Below, piece by piece: positions 32,145 to 40,284 of a DNA stretch of 64,000 nucleotides. The DNA is taken from positions 1 to 64,000 of the forward strand of contig NC_016751.1 of the NCBI RefSeq assembly GCF_000255135.1. Direction: 5' to 3'. Within the stretch, counting starts at the first letter, position 1; each line of letters opens with the position of its first letter. The notes below the pieces were generated by a model. It saw only the letters and a list, made by a program, of their open reading frames with translations, made no database searches and had not been told where the DNA came from. This DNA is from Marinitoga piezophila KA3. Lineage in GTDB: Bacteria; Thermotogota; Thermotogae; Petrotogales; Petrotogaceae. Made by a program: the position numbers and the translations under genes.

Positions 32145-34094
32145 ATGAACTTTTTTGAAAAACTGTATGAAGCAATAGAACTGGAAAAAGAAGCAGAAAT
32201 ACAGGCTATGAAAAATGAAATAAAATTGTACAAAAAAGAAAGGGAAAAAATGGGAAGGGCTATAACAGGCCTTTCTGGAAAATATCTTGGAAGGGAAATA
32301 GGTAACTTATACATAGTAAAATTTGGCAGAAAAAAGGATATAAAAACAGAGATTTCTTCTGGAGATATTGTATTGGTAAGTAAAGGCGATCCATTAAAAA
32401 GTGATTTAACAGCGACGGTTACAGAAGTTGGGAAAAAGTATATTATCGTATCCTTTTCTGAAAAAATTCCTGTTTGGGTATATAAAAGCAAAAACATAAG
32501 ACTTGATTTATTCTTAAATGAAATAACCTTTAAAAGAATGCAAAAAGCCATTTTAAAAATGAATTATGCTGAAAATGAATTAAAAATATTAAAAAACATA
32601 TTTACCGGGAAATATAAACCAACACCCATTAAAAAAGAAAAAATAAAGTTTTTTGATAACTCATTGAACAAATCTCAGAAAGAAGCAGTAGAAAAAGCAA
32701 TTGGAAGCAAAGAAATATTTTTAATTCATGGACCACCTGGAACAGGAAAAACAAGAACATTAACAGAAATTATAATCCAGGAAGCTAAAAAAGAAAAGAA
32801 AGTGCTTGTAACTGCTGACTCAAACGCTGCAACAGATAATATACTTGGAAATCTAATAAAATATGAAACCTTTAAAATCTGCCGGCTTGGACATCCTGGG
32901 CGTGTAGACGAAGACTTAAAAAAACATTCATTATATTACATAGCAGAAAACCATGAAGAATACAAAGAAATTGTAAAAATCAGAGATGAAGCCATGCAGT
33001 TATCTGAAAAAAGAGACAAAATAGGAATAAAGCCAACCCCGCAAAATAGAAGAGGGTTAACAGACGAACAAATTGAAAAATATGCTTTAAAAGACAGAGG
33101 AACAAGAGGAATATTCCCAGATGTAATGAAAAAAATGTATGAATGGATAAAAATAAACAATGAAGTTCAAAAACTCTTTGACAAAGCCAGGGAAATGGAA
33201 GAAGAGTTAATAAAAAAAATAATTGAAGAATATCAAATTATAGTAAGCACAAACAGTACATCAGGAATAGATGAGTTAGAAAATATAACCTTTGATGTTG
33301 TGGTAATAGATGAAGCATCCCAATCGACAGAACCTTCATGTTATATACCAATTACACATGGCAAAAAGATAATTATGGGTGGAGACCACAGACAATTGCC
33401 ACCAACAATATTAAATAAAGATGTAGAAAATATTCTTTCAAAAACGCTTTTTGAAAGAATGATTAACAAATATCCATCGCATTCCGCAATATTAAAGGTT
33501 CAATATAGGATGAATGACAAAATAATGCAATTCTCAAATCAAAAGTTCTACAACGGAATATTAAGAAGTGCAGATAATGTCTATAATCAAACCTTAACTC
33601 TTGATCTTTCAGAAGTAAATGACGAAAAAACAAAGGAAATTCTTGATACAACACCAATTGTTTTTGTAGATACCTCAGCAAATCCAGAAAGGTTTGAAAT
33701 ATACAAAAAAGGTTCAAAATCAAAATACAATCCATTGGAAGCAAAAATAGTAATTGAACTGGCAACCATATTAAAAGAACAAAATGTCGATTTTGGAATA
33801 ATCACACCTTACAAAGACCAGATGAAATATTTAAAAGAAAAGACAGATTTTTATGTCAATACCGTCGATGGTTTTCAGGGAAGAGAAAATGACGTAATAA
33901 TCCTTTCGTTAACCAGAAGCAACGATGAAGGAACAATAGGATTCTTAAAAGACGAAAGAAGATTAAATGTAGCAATAACCAGAGCCCGTAAAAAACTGAT
34001 AATAATAGGTGATATCTCAACACTGAAAAATTATCCACTATTTGATGAACTTATAAACTACATTTCCTTACATGGGAAAATAATTAGTATATGA
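32145..34094 (+). CDS. SF1B helicase of the IGHMBP2/UPF1/Dna2 type
   Basis: A 649-residue superfamily 1 helicase. Its N-terminal part (residues 1-170) has a helical start and a beta-barrel like that of IGHMBP2 (GRAITGLSGKYLGREIGNLY, then SGDIVLVSKGDPLKSDLTATV). The motor has Walker A GPPGTGKTRTLTEII, motif Ia TADSNAATDNI, motif II VVIDEASQSTEP, motif III GGDHRQLPPT, QYRMNDKIM (motif IV region), TVDGFQGRENDVIILS (motif V) and RRLNVAITRARKKLII (motif VI). Such proteins move 5' to 3' on single-stranded nucleic acid. GAGGTG precedes the ATG. It is divergent from a 4Fe-4S nuclease gene. Confidence 0.93.
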   Translation: MNFFEKLYEAIELEKEAEIQAMKNEIKLYKKEREKMGRAITGLSGKYLGREIGNLYIVKFGRKKDIKTEISSGDIVLVSKGDPLKSDLTATVTEVGKKYIIVSFSEKIPVWVYKSKNIRLDLFLNEITFKRMQKAILKMNYAENELKILKNIFTGKYKPTPIKKEKIKFFDNSLNKSQKEAVEKAIGSKEIFLIHGPPGTGKTRTLTEIIIQEAKKEKKVLVTADSNAATDNILGNLIKYETFKICRLGHPGRVDEDLKKHSLYYIAENHEEYKEIVKIRDEAMQLSEKRDKIGIKPTPQNRRGLTDEQIEKYALKDRGTRGIFPDVMKKMYEWIKINNEVQKLFDKAREMEEELIKKIIEEYQIIVSTNSTSGIDELENITFDVVVIDEASQSTEPSCYIPITHGKKIIMGGDHRQLPPTILNKDVENILSKTLFERMINKYPSHSAILKVQYRMNDKIMQFSNQKFYNGILRSADNVYNQTLTLDLSEVNDEKTKEILDTTPIVFVDTSANPERFEIYKKGSKSKYNPLEAKIVIELATILKEQNVDFGIITPYKDQMKYLKEKTDFYVNTVDGFQGRENDVIILSLTRSNDEGTIGFLKDERRLNVAITRARKKLIIIGDISTLKNYPLFDELINYISLHGKIISI

Positions 34095-34133
34095 ACAAAT
34101 CCCTTCCGAATTTTTCGGAAGGGATTTGTTTAT
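34094..34133 (+). terminator. Terminator of the helicase gene
   Basis: A 17-bp perfect stem (AACAAATCCCTTCCGAA and its complement) with a 3-base loop, beginning at the last base of the stop codon. Confidence 0.9.
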
Positions 34134-34228
34134 AAAAGGGTATAAGATTTGTATATGTTTTATATAGTTTATGTATTCAGGGTATAAAAATTTTTAAAAC
34201 TGCAAACAAATGTTCGTATAAAAATAAG

Positions 34229-34256
34229 TTGGCACGGTGTTGCTAATAATAATAAT
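34229..34256 (+). promoter_or_regulatory. Possible promoter of the fab operon
   Basis: TTGGCA (34229-34234) is followed after 16-17 bases by an AT-rich -10 candidate of the form AATAAT/TAATAA. The leader 34134-34286 shows no FapR-type palindrome that I could recognise. Confidence 0.35.
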
Positions 34257-34286
34257 GGAATAAAAAATACAGTGGGAGGTATGAAA

Positions 34287-35516
34287 ATGAGAAAAGTAGC
34301 AGTAACAGGATTAGGAACTATTAATTCAATAGCAAAAAACACAAAGGAATTTAAGGAAGAATTAAAAAAGATGACTATAGGTATTGATCACATAACTCAA
34401 TTTGACACAACAGATCATAAGGTAAAGATTGCAGCAGAGGTTAAAGATTTTGAACCAACGTTATATATGGATAAAAAGCTTGCAAGAAGATATGACAGAT
34501 TTTTACAGTTTGCAATTGCAGCAACAAAAGAAGCATTGGAAGATAGTAATCTTGAAGGAGAAGATTGGAAGGAAAATGCAGCAGTAATTGTTGCATCAGG
34601 AATAGGTGGATTTAAAACATTATATAAGGAATTTTTGAAAATGGAAAAGAAAGGTCCAAGAGTTGTTAGTCCTTTCTTGATACCAATGATGATTTCTGAT
34701 ATGGCTTCAGGTGTTGTTTCAATAGAATTTGGATTAAAAGGTCCTAATTTTAATACAGTAAGTGCCTGTGCATCATCATTACATGCAATAATTATGGGAA
34801 GTATGTTAATAAGACATGGTTATGTAGATGTTGCAATAGTTGGAGGAACTGAAGCAACAATAGATCCAATGCCAATAGCTGCATTTGCTAATATGATGGC
34901 ATTATCAACAAGAAATGATGATCCTAAGACTGCATCAAGACCATTTGATAAAGATAGAGATGGTTTTGTAATGGCTGAAGGTGCAGGGGTTATTGTGCTT
35001 GAATCTGAAGAACACGCTAAAAAGAGAAATGCAAATATTTATGGATATGTAGAAGGATTTGGTATGACAGGTGATGCTTATCATATAAGTGCTCCTGATG
35101 AAAATGGGACTGGTGCAGCTAAAGCTGTGGAATTAGCTCTTGAAGATGCAAAGGTTGATCCAGAAAAGGTAAAACTTGCAAATTGTCATGCTACTTCAAC
35201 ACCTGCTGGAGATATTGCTGAAACACGAGCTCTAAGAAGTGCATTTGGAGAACATGCTAAAAAAATATATATCCAGGGAACAAAATCATTGGTAGGACAT
35301 GGATTAGGTGCAGCAGCAGCAATAGAATTTATAGGTATGGTATTGCAGATGAAAGAAGGATTTATTCATGGAATGCCAAGTTTATTTGAACCCAATGATG
35401 AATTAAAAGATTTGAATTTCCCAAAAGAAACTATAGAAGAAAAGGTAGAATATGCCATAAAGAATTCATTTGGATTTGGAGGACATAATGCATCGATAGT
35501 GTATAAAAGTTTGTAA
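34287..35516 (+). CDS. fabF: 3-oxoacyl-ACP synthase II (FabF)
   Basis: FabF condenses malonyl-ACP with acyl-ACP in each elongation round of type II fatty acid synthesis. The 409-residue protein has the full Cys-His-His triad: NTVSACASSLHAI, ANCHATSTPAGD and GTKSLVGHGLGAAAA with the conserved Lys. The C-terminal FGFGGHNASIVY is also typical. I start it at ATG 34287, about 8 bases after GGGAGG; two upstream in-frame starts overlap that site. It heads the operon fabF-degV-fabZ-fabH-like-fabK-fabD, which lacks fabG and acpP. Confidence 0.95.
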   Translation: MRKVAVTGLGTINSIAKNTKEFKEELKKMTIGIDHITQFDTTDHKVKIAAEVKDFEPTLYMDKKLARRYDRFLQFAIAATKEALEDSNLEGEDWKENAAVIVASGIGGFKTLYKEFLKMEKKGPRVVSPFLIPMMISDMASGVVSIEFGLKGPNFNTVSACASSLHAIIMGSMLIRHGYVDVAIVGGTEATIDPMPIAAFANMMALSTRNDDPKTASRPFDKDRDGFVMAEGAGVIVLESEEHAKKRNANIYGYVEGFGMTGDAYHISAPDENGTGAAKAVELALEDAKVDPEKVKLANCHATSTPAGDIAETRALRSAFGEHAKKIYIQGTKSLVGHGLGAAAAIEFIGMVLQMKEGFIHGMPSLFEPNDELKDLNFPKETIEEKVEYAIKNSFGFGGHNASIVYKSL

Positions 35517-35531
35517 GAGGAGTGATTTTAT

Positions 35532-36377
35532 ATGAAAATAGGTATAGTTACCGATAATACGTGTAATTTAACACAGGAATTTATGGAAAAAAACGATATT
35601 GGATATGCTTCATTATATATTTTAAGAAACGGAAATCATGTAAAAGCAATTGATTTATGCCAGACAACTTTTTATGAGGACTTAAAAGTTGGATCATACG
35701 TACCTTTAACCTCTCAACCTTCTGTAAAGGATTTTGAAGAGGTATACAGGGATATGCTAAAAAGATATGATTATCTTATTACAGTTACAATTTCTGAAAA
35801 ATTAAGCGGGACATTAAATTCTGCAAGATTAGCAGCTTCTATGGTTGATGAAAAAAGAATATTTTTACTGGATTCAAAATTAACCAGTTACGGTTTAGGT
35901 TTTCTTGTTTTGGAATTAATGGAAAGAATAAAAAGTGGAATGTATAGCGTCGAACAACTTGTTGAATATGCAAGGGAATTTTACAAGTCTACAAGAATAT
36001 ATTTTAGCGTTACCAATTTAGATTATTTATACAAGGGTGGTAGAATTGGTAAAGCAAAGGCATTAATGGGTGGATTGCTTAATATGAAGCCAGTCCTTTC
36101 ATTGACTGAAGGGGAAATTATACCTGTAAAAAATGTGAGAGGTATTGGTAAGATGGTAAAGGAATTGGCAAATTTAGGACTTGAAAGAATTGATTCCATG
36201 AGATTAAAGAGATTGGCAGTGATTCATACTGGCAATTTAAAATATGGTGGCCAATTGTTAGAAGAATTAAGAAGTAGAGGAATAAAAGATGAAGATATAG
36301 TTTATTCAATGTTGGATACAGTAATAGGAACTCATTTAGGACCTGAAGCGGTAGGGGTGATAACACAATGGGAGTAA
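35532..36377 (+). CDS. DegV-family fatty-acid-binding protein (FakB-like)
   Basis: A 281-residue DegV protein. It begins KIGIVTDNTCNLTQEFME and has PLTSQPSVKDFEEVY, TISEKLSGTLNSARLAA, LDSKLTSYGLG, and VTNLDYLYKGGRIGKAKALMG, all family marks; the Thr/Ser residues bind the fatty acid carboxylate. DegV proteins bind fatty acids and in Firmicutes serve the FakA kinase. Placement between fabF and fabZ supports a fatty-acid role; fakA is not in the window. Its 3' end overlaps fabZ by 10 bases. Confidence 0.9.
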   Translation: MKIGIVTDNTCNLTQEFMEKNDIGYASLYILRNGNHVKAIDLCQTTFYEDLKVGSYVPLTSQPSVKDFEEVYRDMLKRYDYLITVTISEKLSGTLNSARLAASMVDEKRIFLLDSKLTSYGLGFLVLELMERIKSGMYSVEQLVEYAREFYKSTRIYFSVTNLDYLYKGGRIGKAKALMGGLLNMKPVLSLTEGEIIPVKNVRGIGKMVKELANLGLERIDSMRLKRLAVIHTGNLKYGGQLLEELRSRGIKDEDIVYSMLDTVIGTHLGPEAVGVITQWE

Positions 36378-36796
36378 TGAATATTGATGAAATAATGAAA
36401 ATATTACCACATAGATATCCTTTTTTGTTGGTTGATGGTGTGGAAGAAGTTTCAGAAAATAAAATAATTGCATATAAAAATGTGTCGGTAAATGAACCGT
36501 TTTTTCAGGGGCATTTTCCACAATATCCAATAATGCCGGGGGTACTTATTATAGAAGGCCTCGCACAAACTGCCGGATTATTATTGATGAAGGATTTAAA
36601 AGATGATGCAATACCATTGTTTTTAGGTATAGACAAGGCAAGATTTAAAAAAGAGGTTCGTCCTGGAGATAAGCTTGTATATGAAGTTGAATTGATTCAG
36701 GAGAAAATGGGTATGTATAAATTAAGTGGAAAAGGAAAGGTGAATGGAAAAGTAGTAACAAGTGCTGAAATACTTGTTGGAATAAAGAAGGGATAA
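36368..36796 (+). CDS. fabZ: 3-hydroxyacyl-ACP dehydratase FabZ
   Basis: FabZ removes water from 3-hydroxyacyl-ACP. The 142-residue hot-dog protein has ILPHRYPFLLVDGV, then FFQGHFPQYPIMPGVLIIEGLAQTAGLL, with the catalytic His in G-H-F-P and Glu in the following helix. It also has the AREA-like KARFKKEVRPGDKL. ATG 36368 overlaps the degV end by 10 bases and has GGGGTGA 8 bases upstream. No FabA-type isomerase is visible, so unsaturated acids would need another route. Confidence 0.95.
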   Translation: MGVMNIDEIMKILPHRYPFLLVDGVEEVSENKIIAYKNVSVNEPFFQGHFPQYPIMPGVLIIEGLAQTAGLLLMKDLKDDAIPLFLGIDKARFKKEVRPGDKLVYEVELIQEKMGMYKLSGKGKVNGKVVTSAEILVGIKKG

Positions 36797-36797
36797 C

Positions 36798-37679
36798 ATG
36801 AAAATTAAAGAAATTAATGCATATATTCCTGAAAGAGTGTTGGATAATAAAGAACTTGCAGAAAGGTTTAATGTTTCTGAAGAATGGATATATAAAAGAA
36901 CAGGAATAAAAAAAAGGTTTGTATCCGAACTGGATATATTTCAAATGGGAATGAAGGCAACAGAAGGTTTAAATTTAAATGGTGTTGATACTGTATTATT
37001 TGTATCTTCAGTAGGAGCACATTATGTTCCTTATTATGTAAGAGCATTTGAAGAATTGAAAATAGCAACGCCAAGATACGGAATAGATATATCAAACGGA
37101 TTTGTTGGTTTCATTACTTCTTTGCATATTGCAAATTCAATGTTTAGAGAAAATATAGCCAATAAAATATTGATGATTATATCGGAAAAATTATCGGATC
37201 TTGTTGAACCTGATGATATAAATACTGCTATCTTATTTTCTGATGCGGCTGTAGCCATGATTTTGGAAAATCATGACAATTGTGTATGTGATCATAGGGT
37301 TCATTATGATCCAGAATATCTTGATGCATTAAATATAAATGAAAATAAAAAGATAAAAATGGATGGTAAAAGGGTATATAAATTTGCAGTCAATAATATG
37401 AGAAAAATGATAGATGCGTATTTTAAGGAATATGGAGAAAAGATAGTAGTTCCTCATCAGGCAAACAAAAGGATACTGGAAAGTGTAAAAAAATATTATA
37501 AAAACACTGAATTTATAGATATAATAGAAGGTTATGGAAATACGGGAGCAGCCAGTATACCGGTATCTTTATTTGTAAAATATGGCAATAATGAAATATC
37601 GTTAAAGGATTATTTATTTATATCGGTTGGTGGTGGGATGACGGCATCAGGAATTGCATGGAGGTGTGGTAATGAATAG
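36798..37679 (+). CDS. KAS III (FabH)-like protein with Phe replacing the catalytic Cys
   Basis: A 293-residue thiolase-fold protein of the FabH family. The start VSEEWIYKRTGIKKR, the PHQANKRI motif with the catalytic His, the GYGNTGAASIP motif with the catalytic Asn and the C-terminal GGGMTASG are all present. The nucleophile position is different: where FabH has D-x-x-A-A-C-A-G-F, this protein reads DISNGFVGF, placing Phe102 (codon 37101-37103) at the Cys. It is also about 25 residues shorter than typical FabH. It cannot form an acyl-Cys intermediate. It may decarboxylate malonyl-ACP to acetyl-ACP to prime synthesis, or play a structural role; both are inferences. Confidence 0.85.
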   Translation: MKIKEINAYIPERVLDNKELAERFNVSEEWIYKRTGIKKRFVSELDIFQMGMKATEGLNLNGVDTVLFVSSVGAHYVPYYVRAFEELKIATPRYGIDISNGFVGFITSLHIANSMFRENIANKILMIISEKLSDLVEPDDINTAILFSDAAVAMILENHDNCVCDHRVHYDPEYLDALNINENKKIKMDGKRVYKFAVNNMRKMIDAYFKEYGEKIVVPHQANKRILESVKKYYKNTEFIDIIEGYGNTGAASIPVSLFVKYGNNEISLKDYLFISVGGGMTASGIAWRCGNE

Positions 37680-38601
37680 AGTTACAGAAATACTAAATAT
37701 AAAATATCCAATTTTTGAAGGCGGTATGGCCTGGGTAGGAACGCCAAAACTTGCAGCAGCTGTATCAAATGCAGGTGGTTTGGGAACTATTGGTGCAGGA
37801 AGTATGACACCGGAAATATTGGAAAAAGCAATAGATGAAATAAATACATTAACCGATAAAACATATGCGGTTAATATAATTCTCGTTAATCCATATGCTG
37901 ATCAATTAGTTGAAATAGCAATAAAAAAGAAAGTACCTGTATTGGTTTTCGGTGCTGGAAATCCAGGGAAATATATTCCAGAATTAAAAGAAAACAATAT
38001 AAAGGTTATGGCTGTAGTTTCTTCTGAAAACCTCGCTTTGAGACTTCAAAAAGCTGGTGTGGACATAATAATTGGAGAAGGAATGGAATGTGGTGGCCAT
38101 ATAGGTGATGTTACTACGATGGTTCTTATACCAAAATTAGTTGAAGTTCTTGATATTCCTGTAGTTGCAGCTGGCGGAATAGCGGATATTAGGGGAATGA
38201 AGGCCGTAATAGAACTTGGTGCCGAAGGAATACAAATGGGGACACGTTTTGTCGCTACTCATGAATGTGAGGCACATGAAAATTACAAAAATCTTATTTT
38301 AAAAGCTGGAATTAGAGATGCTATTGTAACAGGTGCGACAATGGGACATCCAGCAAGAGTTTTAAAAACAAAGTTTGCAAAGAAAATAAAGAAACTTGAA
38401 GTTGCATCACCGGAGGAAGCAGAAGAATTGATGGTTGGTAGTTTAAGAAAAGCATTTGTTGATGGTGATTTAGAAAATGGTTCTTTCATGGCTGGGCAAA
38501 GTGCTGGATTAATAAATGAAATAAGAAGTGTAAAAGAAATTGTAGAAGAATTTGGTATGGAATTTGAGAAAATTTTAAAAGAGAGAGGTGCTGAAAAATG
38601 A
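37672..38601 (+). CDS. fabK: Enoyl-ACP reductase II (FabK)
   Basis: FabK is the FMN- and NAD(P)H-dependent enoyl-ACP reductase that ends each elongation round. The 309-residue TIM-barrel protein shows YPIFEGGMAWVGTPKLAAAVSNAGG with G-x-M-A-W, GECGGHIGD-like EGMECGGHIGDVTTM holding the catalytic His, VVAAGGIADIRGM and GIQMGTRFVATHEC, the FMN phosphate site. FabI is absent from the window, so this is the likely sole reductase here. ATG 37672 follows GGAGG and overlaps the fabH-like gene by 8 bases. Confidence 0.94.
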   Translation: MNRVTEILNIKYPIFEGGMAWVGTPKLAAAVSNAGGLGTIGAGSMTPEILEKAIDEINTLTDKTYAVNIILVNPYADQLVEIAIKKKVPVLVFGAGNPGKYIPELKENNIKVMAVVSSENLALRLQKAGVDIIIGEGMECGGHIGDVTTMVLIPKLVEVLDIPVVAAGGIADIRGMKAVIELGAEGIQMGTRFVATHECEAHENYKNLILKAGIRDAIVTGATMGHPARVLKTKFAKKIKKLEVASPEEAEELMVGSLRKAFVDGDLENGSFMAGQSAGLINEIRSVKEIVEEFGMEFEKILKERGAEK

Positions 38602-39488
38602 TAGCATTTGTATTTCCTGGCCAGGGTTCACAAACACTTGGAATGGGAAAAGAAATACTTGAAAAATATCCTGAATATGAGAAATATTTAGATATAGCAT
38701 CAGAAAGCATAAGTGTTGATTTAAAAGGGATAATATTTGGTGATGATGAACAATTATTAACTTTGACAGAAAATACTCAACCTTCATTATTAACTATATC
38801 TTATATAATGTATTTATATGCAATTGAAAAATTAAATATTGTTCCAGATGTAGTAGCTGGACATTCGTTAGGGGAATGGACAGCGTTAGCAGGAGCTGGA
38901 GTATTATCTTTTGAAGATGCAGTAAAATTGGTTAGGTTGAGAGGAAAATACATGAGTGAAGCATGTCCTCCAGGTGTAGGAGGTATGGGGGCAATAATAG
39001 GACTTGATATAGAAAAAATAAATGAAGTTTTAAAGGAATTTGAAAATATAAATGTAGCAAATCATAATTCTCCTGAACAGATAGTAATAAGCGGAGATAA
39101 AAAGGAAGTACAAAAGGCTTTAGAAGTAATGAAAGAAAAAGGTGCGAAAAAGGTAGTTGAATTAAATGTTAGTGGCCCTTTCCATTCAAAATTAGTTGCA
39201 CCAGCCCAGGAAAAAATGGCAGATGAATTGGCAAAAATAGAGTTCAAAACACCAAAGTATAAGGTGATTCAGAATTATTCCGCAGAGGTTGAGGAAGATC
39301 CGGAAAAAATAAAGGAGAATCTCATAAAACAGATAACCGGTACTGTAAGATGGGTTGAATCAATAAAGAAGATGAAGGAAATAGGTGTTGAAAAAGTATA
39401 TGAAGTTGGACCTGGAAAGGTTTTGACAGGCCTTGTAAAAAGAATAGACAAAACATTACAACCTCAAAGTATATTAAAGGTAAAATAA
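38598..39488 (+). CDS. fabD: Malonyl-CoA:ACP transacylase FabD
   Basis: FabD moves malonyl groups from CoA to ACP. The 296-residue protein has FVFPGQGSQTLGMG with the oxyanion Gln, VVAGHSLGEWTALA with the catalytic Ser, the conserved Arg in RLRGKYM, and NVSGPFHSKLV with the catalytic His. It overlaps fabK by 4 bases (ATGA) and closes the operon. Confidence 0.95.
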   Translation: MIAFVFPGQGSQTLGMGKEILEKYPEYEKYLDIASESISVDLKGIIFGDDEQLLTLTENTQPSLLTISYIMYLYAIEKLNIVPDVVAGHSLGEWTALAGAGVLSFEDAVKLVRLRGKYMSEACPPGVGGMGAIIGLDIEKINEVLKEFENINVANHNSPEQIVISGDKKEVQKALEVMKEKGAKKVVELNVSGPFHSKLVAPAQEKMADELAKIEFKTPKYKVIQNYSAEVEEDPEKIKENLIKQITGTVRWVESIKKMKEIGVEKVYEVGPGKVLTGLVKRIDKTLQPQSILKVK

Positions 39489-39520
39489 ATATTTAAAATA
39501 CCACAAGACAGCCATTTTTA

Positions 39521-39560
39521 GTTAATATCCCCTTCCGTTTTTCTGGAAGGGGATATTGTT
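39521..39560 (+). terminator. Hairpin after the fab operon
   Basis: A 13-bp perfect stem AATATCCCCTTCC / GGAAGGGGATATT with an 8-base loop. It lacks a good T run, so termination may be incomplete. Confidence 0.6.
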
Positions 39561-39601
39561 ATGATATAATTTAATGAATAATTTAAAGGAAGGGTGAAAT
39601 A

Positions 39602-40219
39602 ATGAAAGTATTAGTGACAGGTTTTGAACCATTTGATGGTGAAAAGATTAATCCATCTTTTGAAGCGGTAAAGCGATTATCAAGCAGTATTTATGGTGGT
39701 GAGATAATAAGGTTAGAAATCCCAACGGTATTTTATAAATCCATAGAAACATTAAGAAGTAAAATGTGTGAGGAGCAACCGGATATAGTAATATGTGTTG
39801 GTCAAGCTGGTGGAAGGGCAAGAATATCAATAGAAAGAGTGGCAATAAATATCGATGATGCCAAAATTCCGGATAATGAAGGGCAAAAACCAGAGGATAA
39901 GCCTATATTCTTTGATGGTGAAAATGCATATTTTTCCAATCTTCCTATAAAAAAGATAAAAAAGGAGTTGGAAGGTATAGGTATTCCAGCAGAGATATCA
40001 AACAGCGCAGGAACCTTTGTTTGCAACCATTTATTGTATGGATTGATGTATTATATTGAAAGGGATTTTAAAAAAACTTTAGGTGGATTTATTCATGTTC
40101 CTTATCTTCCTGAACAAATTATTGATAAAAAAGGAAATCTTCCAAGTATGTCATTGGAAAATATAGTAAAGGCACTTGAACAAATTATAAAAACAAGCAT
40201 TAAGGAATCTATAACATAA
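39602..40219 (+). CDS. pcp: Pyroglutamyl-peptidase I
   Basis: A 205-residue cysteine peptidase of family C15 that removes N-terminal pyroglutamate. It begins VLVTGFEPFDGEKINPSFEAV, has the Glu-containing GGRARISIERVAIN, the catalytic Cys in GTFVCNHLLYGLMYY and the catalytic His in GGFIHVPYLPEQ. It is a single gene with GGAAGGG before the ATG and a TATAAT at 39565-39570. Confidence 0.95.
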   Translation: MKVLVTGFEPFDGEKINPSFEAVKRLSSSIYGGEIIRLEIPTVFYKSIETLRSKMCEEQPDIVICVGQAGGRARISIERVAINIDDAKIPDNEGQKPEDKPIFFDGENAYFSNLPIKKIKKELEGIGIPAEISNSAGTFVCNHLLYGLMYYIERDFKKTLGGFIHVPYLPEQIIDKKGNLPSMSLENIVKALEQIIKTSIKESIT

Positions 40220-40284
40220 TAAATTTAATCCAAAAATCTGATTATGATATAATATATATGAAAGAATAAGGGGGAAAAGGAAAG

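Noticed and set aside
34229-34244. Sigma-54-like element (TTGGCAC followed by TTGCT) before fabF
   Set aside because: The GG and GC dinucleotides are 9 bases apart, not 10, and no enhancer-binding regulator is present. I treat TTGGCA as a possible ordinary -35.
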